From assembly GCF_018687455.1 (NCBI RefSeq), contig NZ_CP061291.1:496001-560000 (forward strand): a DNA stretch of 64,000 bases, read 5' to 3'. This DNA is from Polynucleobacter sp. TSB-Sco08W16. Lineage in GTDB: Bacteria; Pseudomonadota; Gammaproteobacteria; Burkholderiales; Burkholderiaceae. Below are positions 24,782-34,983 of the stretch, piece by piece. The notes beneath the pieces were generated by a model, which saw nothing but the letters and a program-made list of their open reading frames with translations, was not told the origin of the DNA and did no database searches. Within the stretch, counting starts at the first letter, position 1; every line of letters starts with the position of its first letter. The position numbers and the translations under genes are program-made.

Positions 24782-27700
24782 ATGGCTTTACCCCGTTTTG
24801 TTCATCTTCGCATCCATTCCGAGTTTTCGATAACGGATGGAGTCGTGCGCATTGATGATGCAGTGGCAGCTGCCGCCAAGGATGAAATGGGGGCATTAGC
24901 CTTAACCGATTTAAGCAATTTATTTGGTTTAGTGCGGTTTTATACGGCCGCTCGTTCTGGCGGGATTAAGCCGATTGCCGGAGCGGATGTTTGGGTGAGC
25001 AATCCCCAGGATCCAGACCAACCACATCGACTGCTCTTGCTAGTCCAAAACCATTCTGGCTATCTCAATCTTTGTGAGCTACTCAGTAGGGCTTCTTTAG
25101 AAAATCAATCTCGTGGTCGCGCTGAAGTCGATTCAGCATGGTTTAGTGAGCCTGCGGCAAAAGCTGAAGATAAAAAAGCTAAGAGAACACTTGCCTATGG
25201 ATTAATTGCACTCTCCGGTGCGCGCATGGGTGAAGTTGGGAGTGCATTATTAGCGGGTCAAGAGGATCAGGCCAAGATTGCTGCAAGACGTTTTGAAAAG
25301 CTCTTTCCTAAATCGTTCTATATCGAAGTTCAACGTGGTGGTCACCCCCAGGATGAAAAGCAGCTCCAGCTAGCCTGTCATCTAGCGAGTGAGCTAGACC
25401 TTCCCGTAGTAGCAACGCACCCTGTGCAGTTTATGCAAAAGAGTGACTTCATAGCCCATGAGGCACGGGTATGTATTGCTGAGGGAGAGCTGCTGGGTAA
25501 TCCGCGTCGCCAAAAGAAATTCAATGAAGAGCAGTATTTTTTAAGTCAAGCAGAGATGGAAAAGCGCTTTGCCGATTTACCGGCCGCTATTGCCAACTCA
25601 GTAGAGATTGCCAAGCGTTGTAATTTATCTCTGGTGCTTGGTCAGCCGCGCTTGCCGGATTTTCCAACGCCGCCTGGCATCACTCTTGATGATTATTTAT
25701 TGCAACAGTCCGAGATTGGCCTAGCGCGCCATATGGAGCGTAATTTCCCAGATGCTGAAGAGCGTGCCAAAGAAGCGCCGCGTTACCACGAGCGTTTGGT
25801 GTTTGAGGTGAAGACAATTTCTCAAATGGGATTTCCGGGTTACTTCTTAATCGTTGCAGACTTTATTAACTGGGCGAAAAATAATGGCGTGCCAGTAGGT
25901 CCTGGTCGAGGATCAGGCGCAGGCTCTTTAGTTGCCTATTCATTAGGAATTACAGATCTAGATCCACTACGCTACAACTTACTTTTTGAGCGCTTCTTAA
26001 ATCCAGAGCGGGTATCGATGCCCGACTTCGATATCGACTTTTGCCAACATGGTCGTGACCGTGTGATTCAGTACGTTAAAGATAAATACGGTAAAGACGC
26101 AGTTAGCCAAATTGCTACCTTCGGCACGATGGCTGCTAGAGCGGCTATTCGTGACGTCGGTCGCGTTCTAGAGCAGGGCTATAACTTCGTTGACGGTATC
26201 GCAAAGCTGGTTCCGAATAAGCCAGGTCAATACATGACCATTGAAATGGCCAAGAAAGAAGAAAAGCAACTAGCGGAACGCGAAAAGAATGAAGATGAAG
26301 TCCGTCAACTGCTCTCCCTAGCCCAACAATTAGAGGGCATGACTCGTAACGTGGGTATGCATGCCGGCGGCGTACTGATTGCCCCAGGGCGCCTCACTGA
26401 TTTTTGCCCTCTCTACACTCAAGAAACAAAAGAACAAGATAGCAGCTCTGTCATTAGTCAGTTTGATAAAGATGATGTAGAGGCGATTGGCTTAGTCAAG
26501 TTCGACTTCTTAGGTTTGACCACGCTCACGATCTTGGCGGCAGCTGAGCGTTGGATTAAGACTCTACATACCGACCGCAAAGATTGGACGATTGGTGATA
26601 TAGCGCTAGATGATGAAAAAGCGTTTGATGTTCTCAAGAAAGCCAATACGGTTGCAGTATTTCAGCTAGAAAGTCGCGGCATGCAAGGCATGCTGCGTGA
26701 GGCCAAGCCTGACCGCTTTGAGGACATTATTGCTTTGGTGGCTCTGTATCGTCCAGGCCCAATGGATTTGATCCCAGACTTTATTGAGCGTAAGCACGGC
26801 CGACAAAAAGTAGAGTATCCGGATCCGCGTATCGAGCCCGTTTTGCGAGAGACCTACGGCATCATGGTTTACCAAGAGCAGGTCATGCAGATGGCCCAGA
26901 TGATTGGCGGGTATTCATTAGGTGGCGCAGACATGTTGCGACGCGCGATGGGCAAGAAAAAACCGGAAGAGATGGCGCAGCATCGCAAGATTTTTAGTGA
27001 TGGCGCAAAAGCGGGCGGTATTACCGAAGGTAAAGCGAACGAGATTTATGACTTGATGGAGCGCTTTGCGGGGTATGGATTTAATAAGTCCCATGCGGCT
27101 GCTTATGCACTCTTGGCTTATCAGACTGCATGGCTGAAGGCTTACTATCCTGCCGAATTTATGGCAGCCAACTTATCGCTTGCGATGGATGACACCGATA
27201 AGGTGAAGATTCTGTATGACGACTGCTTGGCAAATCAGATTCGAGTGTTCTCTCCAGATATCAATACTGGAGTCTATGAGTTCACACCGCTGCGTGCTCC
27301 AGATGCGGCACCAGATGCACCTCTCAGTCATATTCGTTATGGCCTGGGGGCTGTTAGGGGCACTGGTGAAGCGGCAATCGAAGCAATTGTGAAAGCTCGC
27401 CAAACTGGCGGACCATTTAAAGACCTGTTTGATTTCTGTGCACGGGTTGACCGCAGGCAAGTGAATCGTCGCGCTATTGAGGCATTAATGCGCGCAGGTG
27501 CATTTGATAGTCTCTATCGAGATTCCGTACCTGCAGGTGGAAATCTGTATGACATCCGCTCGACCTTACTTGCCTCCTTAGCAAGGGCAATCGAAGCTGC
27601 AGAGCAAGCAGAGGCTTCGATTCATCAAGTGAGCTTGTTTGAGGTTGCTGGTGAGGATCACCGTCATCTGCCAGAATTGGTTCGTGAACCAATCTGGTCT

Positions 27701-28390
27701 GAGAAAAAACGTCTTCAAGAGGAAAAAACGGCTTTAGGCCTTTGCCTAACGGGACACATGTTTGATGCTTATCGTGACGAGACTGCTCACTTTATTCGTC
27801 AGCCTCTGTCAAAAATTACTGAAGGCAAGGATCAACTGATTGCAGGCATCGTCACCTCGGCCCGGATGCTTACCGGTCAGCGCGGCCGCATGATGATCGC
27901 AACAATTGATGACGGCACTGCCGCACTAGAGGTGACGTTATATAGCGAAGTCTACGAACCAAATCGTTCATGGCTAAAAGAAGACGAATTACTGGTCGCT
28001 AAAGTCAATGTCACGCCAGATAAATTCTCTGGTGGAATGCGAATTGTTTCTGAAGCGGTAATGGATATCACTGGGGCGCGCATGCGCTTTGCCCGTAATG
28101 TTCATGTATGCATTGATTCAGCGGTAGATGTCAGAATGTTGCGAAGCCAAATCGGACCCTACCTGATGTCGAATCGGGCACGCGATCCTAAATTCGGTGC
28201 GCACATGGCTAGCGCAAAAGATGGTGTGAAGGGCTTAATGTTGACGGCAGCTGTGACCACTAGTGGTGGTGCGTGCTTGATGCAGTTCCCAGAAGAGATG
28301 CGAATTTACCCTGACGATGCTTGTTTGCATAGTCTTAATCAACTATTGGCATCAAAGCAAAAAGATCCTGTTCTGGTTCAGTACCACTAG
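24782..28390 (+). CDS. dnaE: DNA polymerase III alpha subunit
   Basis: This is the replicative polymerase subunit. At 1202 residues it is slightly longer than E. coli DnaE. The N-terminal PHP domain begins with F-V-H-L-R-I-H-S-E-F-S; the palm holds G-P-G-R-G-S-G-A-G-S and the catalytic P-D-F-D-I-D-F; later come the helix-hairpin-helix region and an OB fold near residues 1020-1110. The start is ATG 24782. As gluQ begins 3 bases away on the other strand, each gene's promoter must lie within the other's coding region. Confidence 0.96.
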   Translation: MALPRFVHLRIHSEFSITDGVVRIDDAVAAAAKDEMGALALTDLSNLFGLVRFYTAARSGGIKPIAGADVWVSNPQDPDQPHRLLLLVQNHSGYLNLCELLSRASLENQSRGRAEVDSAWFSEPAAKAEDKKAKRTLAYGLIALSGARMGEVGSALLAGQEDQAKIAARRFEKLFPKSFYIEVQRGGHPQDEKQLQLACHLASELDLPVVATHPVQFMQKSDFIAHEARVCIAEGELLGNPRRQKKFNEEQYFLSQAEMEKRFADLPAAIANSVEIAKRCNLSLVLGQPRLPDFPTPPGITLDDYLLQQSEIGLARHMERNFPDAEERAKEAPRYHERLVFEVKTISQMGFPGYFLIVADFINWAKNNGVPVGPGRGSGAGSLVAYSLGITDLDPLRYNLLFERFLNPERVSMPDFDIDFCQHGRDRVIQYVKDKYGKDAVSQIATFGTMAARAAIRDVGRVLEQGYNFVDGIAKLVPNKPGQYMTIEMAKKEEKQLAEREKNEDEVRQLLSLAQQLEGMTRNVGMHAGGVLIAPGRLTDFCPLYTQETKEQDSSSVISQFDKDDVEAIGLVKFDFLGLTTLTILAAAERWIKTLHTDRKDWTIGDIALDDEKAFDVLKKANTVAVFQLESRGMQGMLREAKPDRFEDIIALVALYRPGPMDLIPDFIERKHGRQKVEYPDPRIEPVLRETYGIMVYQEQVMQMAQMIGGYSLGGADMLRRAMGKKKPEEMAQHRKIFSDGAKAGGITEGKANEIYDLMERFAGYGFNKSHAAAYALLAYQTAWLKAYYPAEFMAANLSLAMDDTDKVKILYDDCLANQIRVFSPDINTGVYEFTPLRAPDAAPDAPLSHIRYGLGAVRGTGEAAIEAIVKARQTGGPFKDLFDFCARVDRRQVNRRAIEALMRAGAFDSLYRDSVPAGGNLYDIRSTLLASLARAIEAAEQAEASIHQVSLFEVAGEDHRHLPELVREPIWSEKKRLQEEKTALGLCLTGHMFDAYRDETAHFIRQPLSKITEGKDQLIAGIVTSARMLTGQRGRMMIATIDDGTAALEVTLYSEVYEPNRSWLKEDELLVAKVNVTPDKFSGGMRIVSEAVMDITGARMRFARNVHVCIDSAVDVRMLRSQIGPYLMSNRARDPKFGAHMASAKDGVKGLMLTAAVTTSGGACLMQFPEEMRIYPDDACLHSLNQLLASKQKDPVLVQYH

Positions 28391-28401
28391 GCTGCTTAGC
28401 C

Positions 28402-29553
28402 TCAGTGTTGCCCTAATACTTTTTCTATAGCATCTATTACTTGGGTTGGCTCAAGTAAGTCTAAGCATTCACTATAGCTATCGGCGCGATCTAAACAACC
28501 TGCTTTCCGGCAGGGTACGCACTCCCCAGGGCCTTGCAAGATCGTAATATTGCCAACCGTTTGAGAGCGGGAGCGCAATTGGTATGGTTGATCGCCAATA
28601 AAGCCATTGGGCCATGGCCCGAAATTCGTCGGTGGTGTAGCGCCAAATAAAGTAATTGTCGGGGTATTGCAAGCTGCTGCTAAATGCGTAATAGAGGTAT
28701 CGACGCCGATATATAAAGAGGCTGCCCTCAACAAAGAACCAGCCTGCGGAATCGAAAGCTTACCGGCGGTATTAATTACCTGCTTGCGGATATTGTCCTC
28801 TAGTAGCGAAAAAATGTCATGATTGAGCTGCAGATCTTGTTTCGCGGGAGAGGCGCTCAGCACTACCTGAAATCCCCGTTTCGCTAAATAAGTAATGATT
28901 TTTTGCCAATACGCTAATGGCCAACGTTTATATGCAGTTAATGGGCCAGGATGTATCACTATATAAGGCTGAGTGAGTTCTCCAGCAATGACGGGTGTTA
29001 ACGCCTCACCAATCGGTGGAGTGACCTTAATGGGCTTAGAAAATAATTCCAAAGGATTGCGGAAAAAGACTTCAAGCAAGCGTAGTTTTTCAGCAATGAC
29101 ATGCTGGCTAAAGTAGTCAACATCAACGGTATGCATACAGATGAATTTCTTCCAGGCGTTTTGTCGATTCGACTTATCTACAACCTTACTTTGCTTACCT
29201 TGAGGATGCCCTCCTAAAACGCCTACACGGTGAAAGGCGGAGACCAAACCATAGAGATAGGCTCTGTCACTTGGTTGGGTAACAAATGCAAGATCATAGC
29301 GCTGAAATAAACGGTTAAAGAGTGAGAGGTACTCCCCAAAGCCTGGTCTATCAGAGGTTTCAATGACCTGTGCAATATCAGGATTGCCCTTGAGCATCTC
29401 CAATTTACCCTTGTAGCCCAAAAAATGAAACTCGGCATCTGGCCAAAGTTCACGAGCTTTACTAATGAGAGGTGTTGTAACCAGCACATCCCCGATTTGC
29501 CGTGTGGCAATGAATAAAACTTTCTTTGGCTTAAGGTTGGAAAAGTGAGTCAT
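28402..29553 (-). CDS. Glycosyltransferase family 9 (LPS heptosyltransferase-like)
   Basis: This 383-residue protein of the ADP-heptose:LPS heptosyltransferase family adds core heptose on the cytoplasmic face. It shows the N-terminal R-Q-I-G-D-V-L-V-T-T-P motif, a central H-P-G-P-x-x-x-x-K-R-W block, and a C-terminal G-V-D-T-S-I-T-H-L-A-A-A with L-F-G-A-T. It resembles RfaQ/WaaQ more than WaaC or WaaF, by impression. It is last in a three-gene cluster with two family 2 glycosyltransferases, opposite msbA. Confidence 0.85.
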   Translation of the reverse strand: MTHFSNLKPKKVLFIATRQIGDVLVTTPLISKARELWPDAEFHFLGYKGKLEMLKGNPDIAQVIETSDRPGFGEYLSLFNRLFQRYDLAFVTQPSDRAYLYGLVSAFHRVGVLGGHPQGKQSKVVDKSNRQNAWKKFICMHTVDVDYFSQHVIAEKLRLLEVFFRNPLELFSKPIKVTPPIGEALTPVIAGELTQPYIVIHPGPLTAYKRWPLAYWQKIITYLAKRGFQVVLSASPAKQDLQLNHDIFSLLEDNIRKQVINTAGKLSIPQAGSLLRAASLYIGVDTSITHLAAACNTPTITLFGATPPTNFGPWPNGFIGDQPYQLRSRSQTVGNITILQGPGECVPCRKAGCLDRADSYSECLDLLEPTQVIDAIEKVLGQH

Positions 29554-29564
29554 AGTAGTAACTC

Positions 29565-30344
29565 TTACATCGCCTTTGCCAAAATCTTTTCACGAACTCG
29601 GCGGGCATTCTCAGCAGCATTACTTTGGTCGTGTATCTTATGAAAGAGGTGCAGTACTTCAGTTGACCATGATCCCGACTTCCGTTTGATGTGATGGCGT
29701 TGCAAGCGAAAGATAAAGTCAGCATCTTCATGACCCCAGCCAGTCATCGTTTCATCAAAACCATTGATTGCCTCAGCATCTGCTTTCCAGCAAGCCATAT
29801 TGCAGCCTTTAATGCGACGCCAAACAAACTTTTGATAGTCCCGCCATCCGCCATTCCCAAATTTAATTTTCAGGGGCCAGTACTTATTGATGCCACCACG
29901 CAAACGCTCACTTAGGAGTTTGGAGTGAAATAGTGAGAAGTCCCAAGCTGGCCAGGTAAGCAGGCCTTGAGTGAGTTTTTCATCAAGCAAGACTCTGCTA
30001 CCGGTAACTAGATATCCTTTTTCTGAAAGCTGGCGATGACGTGCAACAAAATCTGGCTGAACAATGCAGTCGCCATCTAAAAAAATGAGGTAATCCCCTT
30101 TGGCAGCAGCAATCGCTTGATTCAAGATTTTGGTTTTCCGAAAGCCTTGATCGTCTTGCCATAGATGCGCAATAGAAATAGGGTGGGATGCTTTAAAAGT
30201 GTCGATGACTTGCTTAGTACTATCGCTTGAACCATCGTCAGCAATAATAATTTCAAAATCACGGTCTGTTTGGGTGGCCAGTGATTCGAGGCAGAGCTTA
30301 AGGGCTTGTGGCCAGTTATAAGTAGCCAACAAAATGGAAATCAT
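29565..30344 (-). CDS. Family 2 glycosyltransferase
   Basis: This 259-residue GT-A fold enzyme has L-L-A-T-Y-N-W at the N-terminus, A-D-D-G-S-S-D near 35-41, the D-G-D metal motif near 94-96, and a C-terminal G-F-D-E-T-M-T-G-W-G-H-E-D galactosyltransferase-like block. The sugar and acceptor are unknown; LPS core is likely from neighbours. It overlaps the upstream WaaE-like gene by 4 bases. Confidence 0.85.
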   Translation of the reverse strand: MISILLATYNWPQALKLCLESLATQTDRDFEIIIADDGSSDSTKQVIDTFKASHPISIAHLWQDDQGFRKTKILNQAIAAAKGDYLIFLDGDCIVQPDFVARHRQLSEKGYLVTGSRVLLDEKLTQGLLTWPAWDFSLFHSKLLSERLRGGINKYWPLKIKFGNGGWRDYQKFVWRRIKGCNMACWKADAEAINGFDETMTGWGHEDADFIFRLQRHHIKRKSGSWSTEVLHLFHKIHDQSNAAENARRVREKILAKAM

Positions 30345-31102
30345 TTACGGGCTTCCTGGTTTAGGTGCCAGAGTTTGATATAGCGATAGTAGGTTCCCTG
30401 ACCATTCGAAATGGCCAAAGCAAATCCTTGGGCTCCATCCAAGAATCCAGCGCGAATGATGTAAGTGCGGATAAAGGCCCAGACTCCATGCAAGACTGCT
30501 GTTAAAGGATTGCTGGTTTTGCCTTTGGCAAAAGCTTGCTCAGCCGAGGCTGTTGAGTAACGATCTAGTTTTTGCAAGACTTGGGAGTAGTTCATAAAGC
30601 TGTAGTGCAGCATGGGATTCTCTAGCCTTGCCACTTGCCCTTTAGGAATGAGGCGTTCGTGTACCAGGTCATCGGAAAAGCGGGCGGTCCCCCGCTTAAA
30701 AAGTCGGTCAACATAGTCTGGACTCCAGCCAGAGTGGCGGATAAAGCGACCGCAATACCAAGACAGCCTAGGAATGGCAAAACAGTCAATATGGGCGCTA
30801 TGGTGAATAGCCCTCAGAATTTCTGATCTTAGGGCGGGGGTAAGCCGCTCATCGGCATCTAAAGATAGAACCCATTCACCTGTAGCGAGCTCTAGGGCGC
30901 GATTCTTTTGGGGGCCAAAGCCCGGCCAATCCGATGGCTGAGCAATGGTAGCGCCATGATTTTGGGCGATTTCTAAGGTGTGATCAGTGCTATTGGTGTC
31001 GACCACGACAATCTGCTGGGCAATGCCTTCCAATGAGGTCAGGCAATCCTCTAAATTGGCCTCTTCATTGCGGGTGATGAGTATGACGGATAAGGTGGGC
31101 AT
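30341..31102 (-). CDS. LPS core glycosyltransferase, WaaE/KdtX-like
   Basis: This 253-residue family 2 glycosyltransferase has L-I-T-R-N-E-E-A-N-L-E at residues 8-18, V-D-T-N-S-T-D-H, and S-L-D-A-D-E-R-L as the metal motif, all features of WaaE-type enzymes that add glucose to heptose I. It is the first gene of the LPS cluster and starts only 10 bases from the divergent msbA start, so both promoters must overlap coding sequence. Confidence 0.85.
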   Translation of the reverse strand: MPTLSVILITRNEEANLEDCLTSLEGIAQQIVVVDTNSTDHTLEIAQNHGATIAQPSDWPGFGPQKNRALELATGEWVLSLDADERLTPALRSEILRAIHHSAHIDCFAIPRLSWYCGRFIRHSGWSPDYVDRLFKRGTARFSDDLVHERLIPKGQVARLENPMLHYSFMNYSQVLQKLDRYSTASAEQAFAKGKTSNPLTAVLHGVWAFIRTYIIRAGFLDGAQGFALAISNGQGTYYRYIKLWHLNQEARK

Positions 31103-31112
31103 AATTCATTAT

Positions 31113-32876
31113 ATGAATGCTCAAGACCGTACCGCCCTAAATCGCTTAATTACCTACCTCAAGCCCCATATTGGGCTGATTATTGGCTCCCTGATAGCTA
31201 TGGCTATTGTTGCAGGGGCTGAGACCTCCATACCCGCCTTGATGAAGCCTTTATTAGACCGCGGGTTCACTGGTCAGCTCAATAGTAAGTTGTGGCAGGT
31301 GCCAGTTTTCTTAGTGGGATTAGCGTTGGTCCGGAGTTTGGCGCAATTTTTATCCAATTACTTGCTTACTAGAGTAATTAATGCGGCTCTCTTGAAGTTG
31401 CGCGAACAAATGTTCCAAACCTTGCTACATGCAAGCACTACTTTTTTCCAGAAGAACTCGGCTTCTAATTTAATTAATGCAGTTGTATTTGAAGTAAATA
31501 ATGTTCTCTCAGTCATGGGGGGGATGCTGATTAGCTTAGTACGTGACTCTCTCACTGTAGTGGGCTTGATGGGTTACTTGATTTACCTCAACTGGCAATT
31601 AACTTTGGTCGTTTTATTTATTTTTCCAGTGATCGCATTGATCATGACTAAGATTAATCGGCGATTACGATCCCTGAATCGCCAGCAGCAAAATTTAACT
31701 AGTGAGCTTGCCTATATTGTTGAGGAATCTACTGCTGGCTACAAAATTGTTAAGGTTCATGGCGCTCAAGATTATGAGATGAATCGCTTTAAGCAGAAGG
31801 CAGAGCGACTGCGTCAATTTACCCTGAAGTCTGCAGTAGCAGGCGGCCTAAATCAGCCGATTACCCAATTGATTGCCTCTATGGCCTTGTCTATCGTGCT
31901 GGTGATTGCTTTGATGCAATCTGCAACCGAAGGTACTACCGTGGGTGGCTTTGCAGCGTTTATTACGGCAATGATGCTGGTCATCTCCCCCCTAAAGCAT
32001 TTGGCAGACATCAATCAGCCATTGCAACGCGGCTTAACTGCTGCAGAAATGATTTTTGGTTTGATGGATCAGCCTTTTGAAGAGGATGAGGATCGTAGAT
32101 TGAATATGCGATCTTTGGATAAAGCCAAAGGCGCTATTCGATTTGAGAATGTTGGATTTTCTTATCAGCAAGAAGTGGGGCGTAAAGATGCCTTGACTGA
32201 TATTAATCTCAATATCAAACCAGGTGAAATTGTGGCTTTTGTTGGACCATCTGGTGGCGGCAAATCAACCTTGGTGAATTTGATTCCGCGCTTCTTCAAG
32301 CCAACGAGTGGACATATTTATTTAGATGATCTGCCTTTGGAGGACATTGTTCTTGCTGATGTTCGCAAGCAACTGGCTTTCGTCAGTCAGGATGTCATTT
32401 TGTTCAATGACACCATTGCTGCTAATGTGGCTTACGGCGCCGCCACTGAAGAAGGTGTTGATCGTGGGCGCGTTATGGAGGCCTTGGAGGCTGCTAATCT
32501 AAGCGCTATGATTCGTGAGCTTCCGGAGGGAATAGATTCCTTGGTAGGGGATAACGGCAATCGTCTATCTGGTGGCCAGCGCCAGCGTTTAGCTATCGCT
32601 CGTGCTATCTATAAAAATGCACCAATCCTTATTTTGGATGAAGCCACTTCCGCTTTGGACTCAGAATCTGAGCGTCAAGTACAAGATGCCTTAGAGCGAT
32701 TAATGGCGGGGCGCACCACCTTAGTGATTGCCCATCGTTTATCAACCATTGAGCATGCAGACCGTATTGTCGTTTTAGAGCATGGCAAGGTGATAGAAAA
32801 CGGTTCGCATGAAGAGTTGATCAAGCAAGATGGCTTATATGCCAATTTGCACCGCATTCAATTCTCAAACGCTTAA
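31113..32876 (+). CDS. msbA: Lipid A/LPS flippase ABC transporter MsbA
   Basis: MsbA is the inner-membrane homodimeric ABC exporter that flips lipid A-core. Of 587 residues, six membrane helices span about 20-310 and the ATPase domain follows with Walker A G-P-S-G-G-G-K-S-T, signature L-S-G-G-Q-R-Q-R and Walker B I-L-I-L-D-E-A-T-S. I chose the ATG at 31113 since the open frame upstream only overlaps the divergent gene. Adjacent LPS glycosyltransferases fit its role. Confidence 0.93.
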   Translation: MNAQDRTALNRLITYLKPHIGLIIGSLIAMAIVAGAETSIPALMKPLLDRGFTGQLNSKLWQVPVFLVGLALVRSLAQFLSNYLLTRVINAALLKLREQMFQTLLHASTTFFQKNSASNLINAVVFEVNNVLSVMGGMLISLVRDSLTVVGLMGYLIYLNWQLTLVVLFIFPVIALIMTKINRRLRSLNRQQQNLTSELAYIVEESTAGYKIVKVHGAQDYEMNRFKQKAERLRQFTLKSAVAGGLNQPITQLIASMALSIVLVIALMQSATEGTTVGGFAAFITAMMLVISPLKHLADINQPLQRGLTAAEMIFGLMDQPFEEDEDRRLNMRSLDKAKGAIRFENVGFSYQQEVGRKDALTDINLNIKPGEIVAFVGPSGGGKSTLVNLIPRFFKPTSGHIYLDDLPLEDIVLADVRKQLAFVSQDVILFNDTIAANVAYGAATEEGVDRGRVMEALEAANLSAMIRELPEGIDSLVGDNGNRLSGGQRQRLAIARAIYKNAPILILDEATSALDSESERQVQDALERLMAGRTTLVIAHRLSTIEHADRIVVLEHGKVIENGSHEELIKQDGLYANLHRIQFSNA

Positions 32877-32895
32877 ATAGTTTTTGGTAAGTCGC

Positions 32896-34359
32896 TTAAC
32901 TAAGAACAATATCGTATTGTTCTTGTTTGAAGCTGCCTTCAGCCTGAAGTGTAATTGGTTTGCCAATAAAGTCCCCGAGCTGTGCTAAAAATTGATTCTC
33001 TTCTTCAAGGAAGAGGTCAATCACATCCGGCGCTGCCACGATACGAAATTCACGGGGATTAAATTGGCGATGCTCACGTACGATTTCACGCAAAATTTCA
33101 TAACAAATCGTCTGAGCAGTTTTGATTTCACCTTTGCCCATGCAGGTAGCACAAGGCTCACAGGTGATATGGGCCAGAGACTCGCGAGTTCGTTTGCGCG
33201 TCATTTCTACCAAACCTAATGCTGAAAATTCACTAACCGAGGTGCGAGCATGATCGCGTTCAAGGTTGCGCTTTAATTCATAAAGGACGGATTCTTGATG
33301 ATCCTTGCCCATCATGTCGATGAAATCAATGATGATGATGCCACCAAGGTTACGTAGACGAAGTTGACGAGCAATCGCTTGGGCTGCTTCCAAATTGGTT
33401 TTGAAGACTGTGTCATCTAAATTACGAGCACCTACATAGCTACCAGTATTTACGTCAATCGTAGTCATCGACTCCGTTTGGTCGATCATTAAATAGCCAC
33501 CGGACTTCAGGTCGACTCGTCTTCCTAAAGCTTTATTAATTTCGGCGTCGACATCAAACAAGTCAAAGAGGGCGCGCTCACCACGATGCAGGGTTAACTT
33601 GCCCAATAGGTTAGGCATATAAAGAGTGGCAAAGCCTTTGAGCTTCTCAAAATTTTCTGCAGAGTCTACGCGAATCTGCGTTGTTTCTTCGCCAGCAACA
33701 TCCCGCAAGACCCGTTCAGCAAGGCTTAAGTCTTGGTAAAGGAGGCTAGGAGCCGCTTTAGATTTAACGGCCTCACGAATATTTTCCCAGGTAGTTCTAA
33801 GATAGCGCATGTCATGCTGCAATTCTGTATCCGAGGCATCTTGAGCGCTAGTGCGTACGATGATGCCACCTTTTTCATCCTCAGCCATGAGACCCGCCAA
33901 GCGCGCTTTGATCGCTTCACGCTCTTCTGGTTGGTCAATGCGTTGTGATACACCAATATATTTTTCCGTGGCAACGTCTGTGCCAGCAGGTGGTAGGTAT
34001 ACCAAATTACGACCCGCAATACTGAGCTGGGTTGTCAGGCGAGCGCCTTTGGTACCCAGGGGGTCTTTAAGAACCTGTACTAATAGTGTCTGACCTTCAA
34101 ATAATAGCTTCTCAATTTGGGGCTGTGGATTGCTTTGCGTAATATCGGCGACATGCATAAAAGCAGTGCGCTCTAAACCAACCTCAATGAACGCAGATTG
34201 CATGCCCGGTAATACACGAACGACTTTTGCTAAATAGATGTTGCCAACAATCCCACGCTGGCGAGTGCGCTCAATTTGGAGCTCTTGCACTGCACCTTGC
34301 TGAATTAATGCAACCCGCGTCTCTTGTGGGGTGATATTGATCAGTATTTCTTCATTCAT
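32896..34359 (-). CDS. rng: Ribonuclease G
   Basis: This endoribonuclease of the RNase E/G family matures the 5' end of 16S rRNA and decays mRNAs. It is 487 residues, the size of RNase G without the RNase E scaffold. An S1 domain lies at about 38-110; the catalytic D-V-N-T-G-S-Y and I-I-D-F-I-D-M carry the metal-binding Asp residues; a zinc-link C-E-P-C-A-T-C lies near residue 400. It is last of the housekeeping operon and overlaps the maf stop by 4 bases. Confidence 0.94.
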   Translation of the reverse strand: MNEEILINITPQETRVALIQQGAVQELQIERTRQRGIVGNIYLAKVVRVLPGMQSAFIEVGLERTAFMHVADITQSNPQPQIEKLLFEGQTLLVQVLKDPLGTKGARLTTQLSIAGRNLVYLPPAGTDVATEKYIGVSQRIDQPEEREAIKARLAGLMAEDEKGGIIVRTSAQDASDTELQHDMRYLRTTWENIREAVKSKAAPSLLYQDLSLAERVLRDVAGEETTQIRVDSAENFEKLKGFATLYMPNLLGKLTLHRGERALFDLFDVDAEINKALGRRVDLKSGGYLMIDQTESMTTIDVNTGSYVGARNLDDTVFKTNLEAAQAIARQLRLRNLGGIIIIDFIDMMGKDHQESVLYELKRNLERDHARTSVSEFSALGLVEMTRKRTRESLAHITCEPCATCMGKGEIKTAQTICYEILREIVREHRQFNPREFRIVAAPDVIDLFLEEENQFLAQLGDFIGKPITLQAEGSFKQEQYDIVLS

Positions 34360-34979
34360 ATGCAGTGAACTTGGGCGCGCTTGAGAAGTTGAACAGTTTC
34401 ATACAGGGGTAGACCCATGATACCGCTATAGCTGCCCTTAATCGAAGGGATAAAAGCACTGCCGCCCCCTTGAATGCCGTAAGCCCCAGCTTTCCCAAAA
34501 GGCTCTCCGCTAGCAATATAAGCTTCAATGAGCTCTTCAGAGAGGTCTGCAAATTGAACCTCTGAGATCTGCACGATAGAGATAGGAGGCTCATTTGGCC
34601 TGACCGTTAGTGCTACAGCTGTAAGTACTTCATGGATCTTTCCGCTCAGCATCCTCAAAATGCGCAAAGCATCACGAGCGTCAGATGGTTTGCCTAGAAT
34701 TTCACCATCAGGACTATTGGGTAAGCTTACGGTTGTGTCGGCACATAATATCGGCGCCCACGGCAATCCACTTTTCCCCCAGCGCTCGAGTGCCACAGCA
34801 CTTTTAGCTAAGGTTACGCGCTCTACATAAGCGCATGCTTTTTCATAAAGGAGGGGCGTCTCAATGCTTTCAGTATCTTCACCAGCTTGCGCAAGAAGCA
34901 ATTTAAATTCAACACCAATTTGTTTTAAGAGTTCTTGGCGTCGTGGGCTTTGTGAGGCGAGATAGATAAAAGAATTCAA
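34356..34979 (-). CDS. maf: Maf family nucleotide pyrophosphatase
   Basis: This house-cleaning enzyme hydrolyses dTTP/UTP or modified nucleotides. It has 207 residues from the TTG at 34979. That start places the conserved Y-L-A-S-Q-S-P-R-R-Q-E-L-L at the N-terminus, as in the family, and lies 4 bases after the rlmH stop; a longer frame would overlap rlmH. C-A-D-T-T-V is also visible, and the G-A-Y-G-I-Q-G-G block in the C-terminal half. Confidence 0.9.
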   Translation of the reverse strand: MNSFIYLASQSPRRQELLKQIGVEFKLLLAQAGEDTESIETPLLYEKACAYVERVTLAKSAVALERWGKSGLPWAPILCADTTVSLPNSPDGEILGKPSDARDALRILRMLSGKIHEVLTAVALTVRPNEPPISIVQISEVQFADLSEELIEAYIASGEPFGKAGAYGIQGGGSAFIPSIKGSYSGIMGLPLYETVQLLKRAQVHCI

Positions 34980-34983
34980 GGTC

